Below, one piece after another: positions 14,492-21,575 of a stretch of 64,000 nt of DNA. The DNA is from CAVQGZ01 sp964400785 (GTDB lineage Bacteria; Actinomycetota; Actinomycetes; Jiangellales; Jiangellaceae). Below the pieces are notes generated by a model. That model saw nothing but the letters and a program-made list of their open reading frames with translations, searched no databases and was not told where the DNA came from. Numbering within the stretch: the stretch's first letter is position 1; each line of letters opens with the position of its first letter. A program made the position numbers and the translations under genes. The stretch covers positions 1-64,000 of the forward strand of contig CAYNWB010000006.1 of assembly GCA_964400785.1 (NCBI GenBank), in the 5' to 3' direction.

Positions 14492-16765
14492 TTGACTGAC
14501 ACCGCCGCGCCCAGCACCCCGACCACCGACGACCCTGCCCCGGAGGCCTGGCGTGGCTTCCGCGGCACGCAGTGGCGGATCACCGTCGACGTCCGCGACT
14601 TCATCCAGCAGAACTACACGCCGTACCTCGGGGACAGCGCCTTTCTCACCGAGGCCACCGAGCGCACGTCCGGCATCTGGAAGAGGCTCAGCGACCTCAT
14701 GGTGGTCGAACGTGAGAAGGGCGTCCTCGACGTCGACGTCCACACGCCTGCCTCGATCACCAGCCACGCCCCCGGCTACATCGACAAGGACGACGAGCTG
14801 ATCGTGGGTCTGCAGACCGACGCGCCGCTCAAGCGCGCGATCATGCCCAACGGCGGCTGGCGCATGGTGGAGGCGGGCCTCAAGGCGTACGGCTTCGAGC
14901 CCGACCCCGCGGTGCGCGAGATCTTCACCAAGTACCGCAAGACGCACAACGACGGCGTCTTCGACGCCTACACCCCCGACATCATGGCTGCGCGCCGCTC
15001 GGGCATCGTGACCGGCCTGCCGGACGCCTACGGGCGCGGCCGCATCATCGGCGACTACCGCCGCGTGGCCCTCTACGGCGTGGACCGGCTGCTCGAGCGC
15101 AAGAAGCAGGAGAAGGCCGCCCTGGCCTTCCTGCACTCCACCGACGACGTCATCCGCGACCGCGAGGAGCTCTCGGAGCAGGTCCGCGCGCTGGGTGAGC
15201 TCGTCGAGATGGCAGCCTCCTACGGCTTCGACGTCACCCGCCCGGCCGCCACCGCGCAGCAGGCTGTGCAGTGGACGTACCTGGCCTACCTCGCCGCGGT
15301 GAAGGAGCAGAACGGCGCCGCGATGTCGCTTGGCCGGGTCTCCACGTTCCTCGACGTCTACATCGAGCGCGACCTCGCCGAGGGACGCATCGACGAGACG
15401 TTCGCCCAGGAGCTGATCGACGACTTCGTGATGAAGCTGCGCATCGTCCGGTTCCTGCGCACCCCGGACTACGACGAGCTGTTCTCCGGTGACCCGACGT
15501 GGGTGACCGAGGCCATCGGGGGCATGGGTGAGGACGGCCGGCCCCTGGTCACCAAGACCTCGTTCCGGTTCCTGCAGACCCTGTACAACCTCGGACCCGC
15601 ACCTGAGCCGAACCTGACCGTCTTCTGGTCGCCCTCCCTGCCGGAAGGCTTCAAGAGCTTCGCGGCGCAGGTATCGATCGACACCTCGTCGATCCAGTAC
15701 GAGAACGACGACCTGATGCGGCCCCGGTTCGGCGACGACACCGCGATCGCCTGCTGCGTGTCTGCCATGCCCGTCGGCAAGCAGATGCAGTTCTTCGGGG
15801 CGCGGGTCAACGTCGCCAAGGCGCTGCTCTACGCGCTGAACGGCGGCCGTGACGAGATCTCCGGCGACCAGATCGCAGAGATCGGCGACCCGGTGACCGG
15901 CGACGTCCTCGACTACGACGAGGTGCTCGAGAAGTTCGACTCCATGCTCGAGTGGCTCGCGCAGACCTATGTCAACGCGCTCAACGTCATCCACTACATG
16001 CACGACAAGTACGCCTACGAGCGCATCGAGATGGCGCTGCACGACTACGCCCCGGCACGCACGCTCGCGTGCGGCATCGCCGGCCTGTCGGTGCTCGCCG
16101 ACAGCCTCTCGGCGATCAAGTACGCGACCGTGCGACCCGTCCGCGACGAGACCGGGCTGATCGTCGACTTCGAGACCGAGGGCGACTTCCCGTGCTTCGG
16201 CAACAACGACGACGACGTCGATCGCATCGCCGTCGCGATCGTCGAGCAGTTCATGGACAAGGTGCGCAAGCACCCCGCCTACCGCAACGCCAAGCACACC
16301 CAGTCGGTGCTGACGATCACGTCGAACGTGGTCTACGGCAAGAAGACCGGCAACACCCCCGACGGCCGCCGCAAGGGAGAGCCGTTCGCGCCCGGTGCCA
16401 ACCCGATGCACGGGCGCGACAAGAAGGGGCTGGTCGCTGCCGCGCTGTCGGTGGCCAAGCTGCCGTACGAGGACTCCGAGGACGGCATCTCGCTGACCGC
16501 GTCCCTGATGCCGAGCGTGCTGGGCAAGACCACGGCCGAGAAGACCGCGACCATGGTCGGGATCATGGACGGCTACATGTCGTCCGAGGGCTTCCACATG
16601 AACGTGAACGTGCTCAACCGTGACACGCTGCTCGACGCGATGGAGCATCCCGAGAACTACCCACAGCTGACCATCCGAGTGTCGGGATACGCGGTCAACT
16701 TCGTCCGTCTGACCAAGGAGCAGCAGAAGGACGTCATCAGCCGCACGTTCCACATGAACCTGTAG
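14492..16765 (+). CDS. pflB: Formate C-acetyltransferase (pyruvate formate-lyase)
   Basis: This glycyl radical enzyme converts pyruvate and CoA to acetyl-CoA and formate without oxygen. With the TTG start at 14492 it has 757 residues, almost the length of the E. coli enzyme (760). The catalytic cysteine pair is Cys421-Cys422 (IACCVSAM), and the radical glycine is Gly732 in RVSGYAV near the C-terminus. The paired cysteines separate it from glycerol dehydratase and other glycyl radical enzymes, which have one. GAGGA ends six bases before the TTG. The activase follows after seven bases. The gene implies fermentative or microaerobic metabolism, or an acetyl-CoA/formate supply under hypoxia. Confidence 0.95.
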   Translation: MTDTAAPSTPTTDDPAPEAWRGFRGTQWRITVDVRDFIQQNYTPYLGDSAFLTEATERTSGIWKRLSDLMVVEREKGVLDVDVHTPASITSHAPGYIDKDDELIVGLQTDAPLKRAIMPNGGWRMVEAGLKAYGFEPDPAVREIFTKYRKTHNDGVFDAYTPDIMAARRSGIVTGLPDAYGRGRIIGDYRRVALYGVDRLLERKKQEKAALAFLHSTDDVIRDREELSEQVRALGELVEMAASYGFDVTRPAATAQQAVQWTYLAYLAAVKEQNGAAMSLGRVSTFLDVYIERDLAEGRIDETFAQELIDDFVMKLRIVRFLRTPDYDELFSGDPTWVTEAIGGMGEDGRPLVTKTSFRFLQTLYNLGPAPEPNLTVFWSPSLPEGFKSFAAQVSIDTSSIQYENDDLMRPRFGDDTAIACCVSAMPVGKQMQFFGARVNVAKALLYALNGGRDEISGDQIAEIGDPVTGDVLDYDEVLEKFDSMLEWLAQTYVNALNVIHYMHDKYAYERIEMALHDYAPARTLACGIAGLSVLADSLSAIKYATVRPVRDETGLIVDFETEGDFPCFGNNDDDVDRIAVAIVEQFMDKVRKHPAYRNAKHTQSVLTITSNVVYGKKTGNTPDGRRKGEPFAPGANPMHGRDKKGLVAAALSVAKLPYEDSEDGISLTASLMPSVLGKTTAEKTATMVGIMDGYMSSEGFHMNVNVLNRDTLLDAMEHPENYPQLTIRVSGYAVNFVRLTKEQQKDVISRTFHMNL

Positions 16766-16772
16766 CCGCGCG

Positions 16773-17609
16773 ATGACAGAGTCCGACCCTGCCCTGGTTC
16801 GGGTCGAGAACCTCGACGCGCGCCTGCACCAACCCGCCTCGTACCTCGACCACGAGGACGAGCCGGCCGCCGACGGGACGGTGCTGGGGTACCTGCACTC
16901 CACCGAGACGGTGGGGTCGGTGAACGGTCCCGGAGTGCGGTACACGGTGTACCTGTCCGGGTGTCCGCTGCGCTGCCTGTACTGCCACAACCCGGACACG
17001 TGGAACATGCGTATGGGCGAGCACGTGGACGTCGAGACCGTTCTCGCCGACATCGGCAAGTACGCGCGGTTCATCTCGGTGTCCGGTGGGGGCCTCACCG
17101 TCTCCGGTGGCGAGCCGCTGCTGCAGCCCCGGTTCATCACCGAGCTGTTCCGAGGCGTCAAGCAGCGCTTCGGCATGCACACGGCTCTCGACACCTCGGG
17201 CTCGCTCGGCGAGCGTGCCCCGGACGAGCTGCTCGACCTCACCGACCTCGTGCTGCTCGACATCAAGTCGGGCACACCCGAGACGTATCGCCGGGTCACC
17301 TCGTGGGAGCTCACGCCCACCCTCGAGTTCGCCCGACGGCTGTCACGACGCGGCACCCACGTGTGGGTCCGCTACGTCCTGGTGCCGGGCCTGACCGACG
17401 ACCCCGACAACATCGCCGCCGTCGCCGACTTCGTCGCCACCCTCTCAGGTGTGGACCGCGTCGAGATCAGCCCGTACCACGAGTTCGGCGCGCAGAAGTA
17501 CGAGGCCCTCGGGTGGACCTACCCGCTGGCCGGCGTCGAACCTCCGACGAAGCAGCAGGTGAAGGCGGCCGGCGCCATCTTCGAGCAGCGTGGCCTGTTG
17601 GTCATGTAA
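16773..17609 (+). CDS. pflA: Pyruvate formate-lyase activating enzyme (radical SAM)
   Basis: This 278-residue radical SAM protein installs the glycyl radical on PflB. The iron-sulfur motif CxxxCxxC lies at Cys64, Cys68 and Cys71 (CPLRCLYCHNPDTW), and the SAM-binding GGE motif is in VSGGEPLLQ. There is no extra ferredoxin domain, as expected for a PFL activase rather than activases of other glycyl radical enzymes. An N-terminal extension of about 40 residues before the core is longer than in E. coli PflA. The gene starts seven bases after pflB. Confidence 0.94.
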   Translation: MTESDPALVRVENLDARLHQPASYLDHEDEPAADGTVLGYLHSTETVGSVNGPGVRYTVYLSGCPLRCLYCHNPDTWNMRMGEHVDVETVLADIGKYARFISVSGGGLTVSGGEPLLQPRFITELFRGVKQRFGMHTALDTSGSLGERAPDELLDLTDLVLLDIKSGTPETYRRVTSWELTPTLEFARRLSRRGTHVWVRYVLVPGLTDDPDNIAAVADFVATLSGVDRVEISPYHEFGAQKYEALGWTYPLAGVEPPTKQQVKAAGAIFEQRGLLVM

Positions 17610-17618
17610 CGCCGGCTG

Positions 17619-18179
17619 CTAGCGCTGAGGGTTGTAGATCGGGCCACCGCCCTCGGCGTAGCGCACCAGTACCTGCGCCGCCTCGTCCGCGCGGACGTCG
17701 CGCACGACGTCGATGCCGCGGGTCTGCAGGCTCGACACCCAGTCCGACGCCCGCGGTCCCTCGTCGAACCCGACCGCCGTCGCCGCGCTGCTGCGCGACC
17801 CGCACACGAGCCGGCGCACACCCGACCAGACCAACGCACCCAGGCACATGGCGCAGGGCTCGACGCTCGACACGAGCTCCAGCGCGGGGCCCGCACCGAG
17901 GTCGTAGGTGCCGCGCGACTGGTTGGCCAGCCCGATCGCCACCATCTCGGCGTGCGCCGTGCACATCCCGCTGGACGTCACCACGTTGACCCCGGCCGAG
18001 ACGACCTGCCCCGACTGCGACTCGACCACGATCGCCCCGAACGGTCCGCCCGTCCCCTGGTCGACGTTGCGACCGGCCAGCTCGATCGCGAAAGCCATCC
18101 GCTGGTCGTCCGAGCCCAGCCGGGGCAGAGAGAGCTGCACCCGCTGCAACCACACCGGCAGCACGGTCTGCAGGTTCAC
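17619..18179 (-). CDS. Nucleoside/nucleobase deaminase (cytidine deaminase superfamily)
   Basis: This 186-residue zinc hydrolase has the signature AHAE (CTAHAEMVAI) and PCAMC (SVEPCAMCLGALVWSG), which supply the zinc ligands and the proton-shuttling glutamate. The layout resembles guanine deaminase and tRNA adenosine deaminase relatives (MafB19/dCMP_cyt_deam families), so a free base or nucleoside is the likely substrate. GTG 18179 overlaps the stop of the acetyltransferase gene (18176-18178). It is the last gene of the minus-strand run that starts with pspC. Specificity cannot be assigned. Confidence 0.85.
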   Translation of the reverse strand: MNLQTVLPVWLQRVQLSLPRLGSDDQRMAFAIELAGRNVDQGTGGPFGAIVVESQSGQVVSAGVNVVTSSGMCTAHAEMVAIGLANQSRGTYDLGAGPALELVSSVEPCAMCLGALVWSGVRRLVCGSRSSAATAVGFDEGPRASDWVSSLQTRGIDVVRDVRADEAAQVLVRYAEGGGPIYNPQR

Positions 18180-18768
18180 CGCGGCTCCTGCCATCGGTAG
18201 GTGAGCAGGTCGATGCCCGGACGCGGGGACCAGTCGCGGTCCGGCGTCCGCACGAACCCCATGCTCTCGTACAGCCGCTGAGCCGTCACCATCCGTGCGG
18301 TCGTCGAGATGACTGTGGCGCCGGCGCCCGCCGCGGACGCCCATCTTTTTCGCACTTGCATCATTCGCGCCCTTGCGGTTTTTTGTGCACTGCACAATAT
18401 CCCCGNNNNNNNNNNCCCGCCGCGGACGCGCGCACGAGGCAGGCCTGCACCAGAGCCCGTCCGATGCCGCGGCCGGCAGCCGCCGGGTCGACGGCCAGCA
18501 TCCTGAACTCGGCCTCCCCCGGGCGGGAGATCTCGGCCCAGGGCGTGCCGGCCAGGCAGAAGGTCACCGTCCCGAGCACGACGTCGTCCGGCGCCCGGGC
18601 CACGAGGACGTCGGCCTCACGCCACCTGTCGACGACGTTGCGCAGCGAGCGCAGGTACGGGCTGTCGGGGGCGATGTAGCCACCGTCGACGTAGGTGTCG
18701 ACGACCAAGCCGGCGACCCGAGCCAGCTCGCTCTTCGTGGCCACGCCGATGGTCACGGGCACGCTCAC
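18176..18768 (-). CDS. GNAT family N-acetyltransferase, interrupted by a scaffold gap and foreign-looking insert
   Basis: The N-terminal two thirds (GTG 18768; core LAVDPAAAGRGIGRALVQACL, the acetyl-CoA loop) and the C-terminal third (STTARMVTAQRLYESMGFVR) lie in different frames on the two sides of a 65-bp odd segment and ten Ns. A 14-bp direct repeat flanks the interruption. Collapsing one copy with everything between removes 89 bases and restores one continuous frame of about 167 codons, reading ASAAGAGATVIS across the junction, a normal GNAT. The gene is therefore probably intact in the organism. GTG 18768 overlaps the amidohydrolase stop (GTGA). Acceptor substrate unknown. Confidence 0.8.
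18327..18340. repeat. 14-bp direct repeat, left copy flanking the gap
   Basis: CCCGCCGCGGACGC occurs here and again immediately after the run of Ns. The sequence belongs naturally to the acetyltransferase gene. Duplication at both contig ends is what an unmerged overlap looks like. Confidence 0.95.
18341..18405. other. Foreign-looking 65-bp segment at a contig end
   Basis: This stretch is about 51% GC, far below its surroundings, with T runs (ATCTTTTTCG, GGTTTTTTGT) and the palindrome-like GTGCACTGCAC. It is coding in no frame of the surrounding gene and ends directly at the Ns. It is most simply a chimeric read end or contamination left by assembly. A real small insertion cannot be fully excluded. 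Confidence 0.75.
18406..18415. other. Assembly gap (10 Ns)
   Basis: Ten consecutive N bases mark a scaffold join of unknown true size. The flanking 14-bp repeat suggests the two contigs actually overlap. Confidence 0.99.
18416..18429. repeat. 14-bp direct repeat, right copy flanking the gap
   Basis: Second copy of CCCGCCGCGGACGC, starting at the first base after the Ns. The two copies are 89 bases apart, so removing one repeat unit restores the acetyltransferase frame. Confidence 0.95.
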
Positions 18769-19673
18769 GGGCGCGCCCCGTCCAGCCTCAGCAACCTGGC
18801 CGCGTTCTGCCACAGCACGGCACGCACCCAGGCGTCGGTCATGCCGAGTCGGACGACGGCGTCCACGGCGTGGGCGTAGGCGTACGGGATGCTGGGGAAG
18901 TCGCTGCCGAACAGCACCCGCTCGCCCACGCGCGCGAGCCGGTCGAGCTGCTCGTCGGTGACCGCGTGCATCTGGTTCATGAAGTCGGTGAACGACATGG
19001 TGGTGTCGAGGTAGGTGTTCTCGCGCGACTCCACGAGGTCGAGGAAGGCAGACGTCTCCGGGGCCCCCAGATGAGCGATGACCGCGACGAGCCCGGGGTG
19101 TCGAGCAAGCACGGCCGCGATCGGTGCGACACCGGTGTGCCGTCCCGGGACGGGGCCCGAGCCGGCATGGATCACGACGGGGATGCCGGCCTCGGCGAGC
19201 AGCCCCCAGACCGGATCGAGCATCGGCTCGCGGGGGTCGAAGTCGCCCACCTGCAGGTGCACCTTGCCCACGCGAGCGCCCTCGTCGAGGGCGTCCCTCA
19301 CGTACCGCGCCGCGTCCGGCTCCGGGAAGAAGGTCAGCGTCGGCAGCACCTCGGGGTACTGCGCGGCCAGGTCGACCGAGTGCCGGCACAGGCCGGCGGC
19401 CATGCCGGGCCGGTGGGCGTACGGCATCGTGCTGAAGTGCTGCACACCCATGCTCCGCAGGTGGTCGACGAGGTCGGGCACCGCCCAGCGGTAGCGGATC
19501 GGCCAGGGACGGCCCAGCAGAGGACCCGCCCGGTCGAAGTACTCCCAGATGCGGGCCTGCAGCCGAGCAGGCAGCAGGTGCACGTGGATGTCGATGATGC
19601 CGGGCAGGCCGAGCCGACGCGCGACCTCGGGCACCGCGCGGTCGGCGGACGGGGCCTGCACCGGGTCGAGCAT
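18765..19673 (-). CDS. Amidohydrolase family 2 (TIM-barrel metal hydrolase/decarboxylase)
   Basis: This 302-residue protein has metal-binding features of the ACMSD/Amidohydrolase_2 family: HVH in IIDIHVHL near residue 29, a His in VVIHAGSGP, a His in AHLGAPE, and the catalytic Asp in LFGSDFPS. Members hydrolyse or decarboxylate small carboxylates and lactones. The true substrate is not evident. It is three bases downstream of the adenosine-specific kinase gene and overlaps the acetyltransferase start, so it sits in the middle of a coupled five-gene run. Confidence 0.87.
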   Translation of the reverse strand: MLDPVQAPSADRAVPEVARRLGLPGIIDIHVHLLPARLQARIWEYFDRAGPLLGRPWPIRYRWAVPDLVDHLRSMGVQHFSTMPYAHRPGMAAGLCRHSVDLAAQYPEVLPTLTFFPEPDAARYVRDALDEGARVGKVHLQVGDFDPREPMLDPVWGLLAEAGIPVVIHAGSGPVPGRHTGVAPIAAVLARHPGLVAVIAHLGAPETSAFLDLVESRENTYLDTTMSFTDFMNQMHAVTDEQLDRLARVGERVLFGSDFPSIPYAYAHAVDAVVRLGMTDAWVRAVLWQNAARLLRLDGARP

Positions 19674-19675
19674 GC

Positions 19676-20188
19676 TCAGAGCTTGTACCCGATCACCCGC
19701 AGCAGCTCGCGCCGGTCGGCGACGTCGTCGTCCGTCTCGACTCCGAGCGGCGGGCCCCCGTCCACCACGCCGACGATGCCTCGACCCTGCTCCGTCACCG
19801 CGAGCACGACCTGCAGGGGGTTGGCGGTGGCCGCGACGATGCCGCAGACCTCGGGCACGGCCTTGACGGCGTTGAGCACGTTGAGCGGGTAGCCGTGGTC
19901 GAGCACGATCACGAAGCTGTGCCCGGCGCCGATCGCGAGCGCGTTGCGCACCGCCAGGTCGACCAGCACGTCGTCGTTGCCCGAGCGACGCACCAGGCGG
20001 GGCCCGGATGCCTCGCAGAAGGCGATGCCGAAACGCAGGCTCGGGCTCGTGCCCACCAGCGCCTCGTGCAGGTCGTCGACCGTCTTGATGAAGTGGGCCT
20101 GCCCGATGATCACGTTGAGGTCATCCGGCTTGACGACCTCGACGGTCTCGAAGGTCAGCTCCAGGGCTCGTCCGGCATCAGTACCCAC
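19676..20188 (-). CDS. Adenosine-specific kinase family protein (DUF355-type)
   Basis: The protein matches the small Adenosine_kin (formerly DUF355) family almost throughout: VKPDDLNVIIGQAHFIKT, FCEASGPRLVRRSGND, IGAGHSFVIVLD, VPEVCGIVAATANP, TEQGRGIVGVVDG and the terminal IGYKL. The family is known mainly from archaea and thermophilic bacteria and is reported to bind adenosine or related nucleosides. Physiological role is poorly defined. The start is uncertain: GTG 20188 lies inside the end of the pspC gene and gives 170 residues; a CTG at 20164 would give a length closer to other members. Confidence 0.8.
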   Translation of the reverse strand: MGTDAGRALELTFETVEVVKPDDLNVIIGQAHFIKTVDDLHEALVGTSPSLRFGIAFCEASGPRLVRRSGNDDVLVDLAVRNALAIGAGHSFVIVLDHGYPLNVLNAVKAVPEVCGIVAATANPLQVVLAVTEQGRGIVGVVDGGPPLGVETDDDVADRRELLRVIGYKL

Positions 20189-20355
20189 AGCGCCAAGTAC
20201 ACCAGCACCTGGGGTCCCGGCAGCAGCAGGGAGAGGACGAAGAGCAGGCGCACGGTGGTGGCCGACAGGCCGAAGCGCCGGGCCACGCCGGCACACACCC
20301 CCGCGATCATGCGGTCGTCGCGCGGTCGTACCAGTCCGTCCAGAGTCGTCGTCAT
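20155..20355 (-). CDS. PspC domain membrane protein
   Basis: This 66-residue protein is a lone PspC domain: LVRPRDDRMIAGVCAGVARRFG followed by one hydrophobic segment (TVRLLFVLSLLLPGPQVLVYLALWVLM) and the usual PDEPW end. PspC proteins sit in the inner membrane and take part in envelope-stress sensing; small copies are common in actinobacteria. ATG 20355 is chosen because family similarity starts there. It heads the minus-strand run that continues into the adenosine-specific kinase gene. Confidence 0.87.
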   Translation of the reverse strand: MTTTLDGLVRPRDDRMIAGVCAGVARRFGLSATTVRLLFVLSLLLPGPQVLVYLALWVLMPDEPWS

Positions 20356-20432
20356 GCTTCGACGGTACGTCGACGCGCGTGCGACCACCTCAGGGATGAA
20401 CCCTGGTTCGACCCTGAGAGAGGATGCACCTC

Positions 20433-21575
20433 GTGACCAGCGACCCCTACTCGACCCCTGAGCGCCGTGCCCTGCGGGCGACGGTGGACGCCTTCATGGC
20501 TCGCCACGTGCTGCCCCACCTCGAGGCGTGGGAGGACGCCGGCGAGATCCCGCGCGATCTGCACGCCGTCGCGGCTCAGGCCGGCCTGCTCGGGGTGGGG
20601 TTCGACGAGTCGGTCGGCGGCAGCGGAGGGGATGTGCTCGACACCGTGGTCGTGGCCGAGCAGATCATGCTGTCCGGCGGTTCGGGCGGGTTGCTCGCCG
20701 GGCTGCTGACCCACGGGATCGCCCTGCCGCACATCGTGGCTGCCGGCGACCCGTACCAGGTCGACACGTTCGTGCGCCCCGTGCTCGCCGGCGACGCGAT
20801 CGCCTCTCTCGGCGTCACCGAGCCCGACGGCGGCTCGGACGTCGCGAGCATTCGCACGCGGGCCCGTCGCGACGGCGACGTCTACGTCGTCGACGGGTCG
20901 AAGACCTACATCACCTCGGCGATGCGAGCCGACTTCGTGACCACCCTGGTCCGCACTGGCGGCCCGGGCCACGGCGGGCTGTCCCTGCTGGTCATCCCCA
21001 CCGACTCGCCCGGCGTGGTGCGCCGCAGCCTGGCCAAGATGGGCTGGCAGTGCTCCGACACCGCGGAGATCGCGTTCACCGACGTGCGTGTGCCGGCCGC
21101 CAACCTCGTCGGCACCGAGGGCTCCGGCTTCGCGCAGGTCGCCACACAGTTCGTGGACGAACGCATCGCGCTGGCCGTGCAGGCCTACGCCACCGCGCAG
21201 CGTTGCCTGGACCTCACGCTGGACTGGGTACGTGCGCGGGAGACGTTCGGGCGACCGCTGGCTGCCCGCCAGCTGGTGCGTCACCGCCTGGTGGAGATGC
21301 ACCGGCAGGTCGAGGTCGCGCGCACCTACACACGCCACGTCGCGGCTCGCTACGCCGACGGCGAGCAGGTGGTCGCCGAGGCCGCCCTGGCGAAGAACAC
21401 CGCTGTCGCGGCCTGCGACCACGTCGTCGACGAGGCCGTCCAGCTGCACGGCGGCCTCGGGTACATGCGTGGCACCGAGGTGGAGCGCCACTACCGCGAC
21501 GCCCGCATCCTGGGCATCGGCGGAGGCGCCAGCGAGGTCATGACCGAGCTGGTCGCCGCTCGCCTCGGATGGTGA
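20433..21575 (+). CDS. Acyl-CoA dehydrogenase
   Basis: This 380-residue FAD enzyme introduces a trans-2 double bond into acyl-CoA. Visible are the FAD/substrate motif LGVTEPDGGSDVASIRTRA, the central beta domain, and the C-terminal helical domain with RETFGRPLAARQLVRH and QLHGGLGYMRGTEVERHYRD. The position of the catalytic glutamate of short/medium-chain enzymes is compatible with GTEVERHYRDARI. GTG 20433 has AGAGG nine bases upstream; ATG 20424 has no room for one. The 3' end overlaps the convergent GH65 gene by 38 bp. Chain-length preference is not readable. Confidence 0.92.
   Translation: MTSDPYSTPERRALRATVDAFMARHVLPHLEAWEDAGEIPRDLHAVAAQAGLLGVGFDESVGGSGGDVLDTVVVAEQIMLSGGSGGLLAGLLTHGIALPHIVAAGDPYQVDTFVRPVLAGDAIASLGVTEPDGGSDVASIRTRARRDGDVYVVDGSKTYITSAMRADFVTTLVRTGGPGHGGLSLLVIPTDSPGVVRRSLAKMGWQCSDTAEIAFTDVRVPAANLVGTEGSGFAQVATQFVDERIALAVQAYATAQRCLDLTLDWVRARETFGRPLAARQLVRHRLVEMHRQVEVARTYTRHVAARYADGEQVVAEAALAKNTAVAACDHVVDEAVQLHGGLGYMRGTEVERHYRDARILGIGGGASEVMTELVAARLGW

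Noticed and set aside
14492..16765. Sulfonate C-S lyase (HpsG-like) or glycerol dehydratase instead of PFL, which would link to the sulfoquinovosidase
   Set aside because: The catalytic site has the adjacent Cys-Cys pair and a length of 757 residues specific to pyruvate formate-lyase, and the activase lacks the extra ferredoxin domain.
14456..17356. 966-codon open frame on the minus strand
   Set aside because: It is antisense to pflB and pflA and has no recognisable domain.
18309..18879. Plus-strand frames crossing the N gap
   Set aside because: They exist only because Ns translate as X and run antisense to the acetyltransferase gene.
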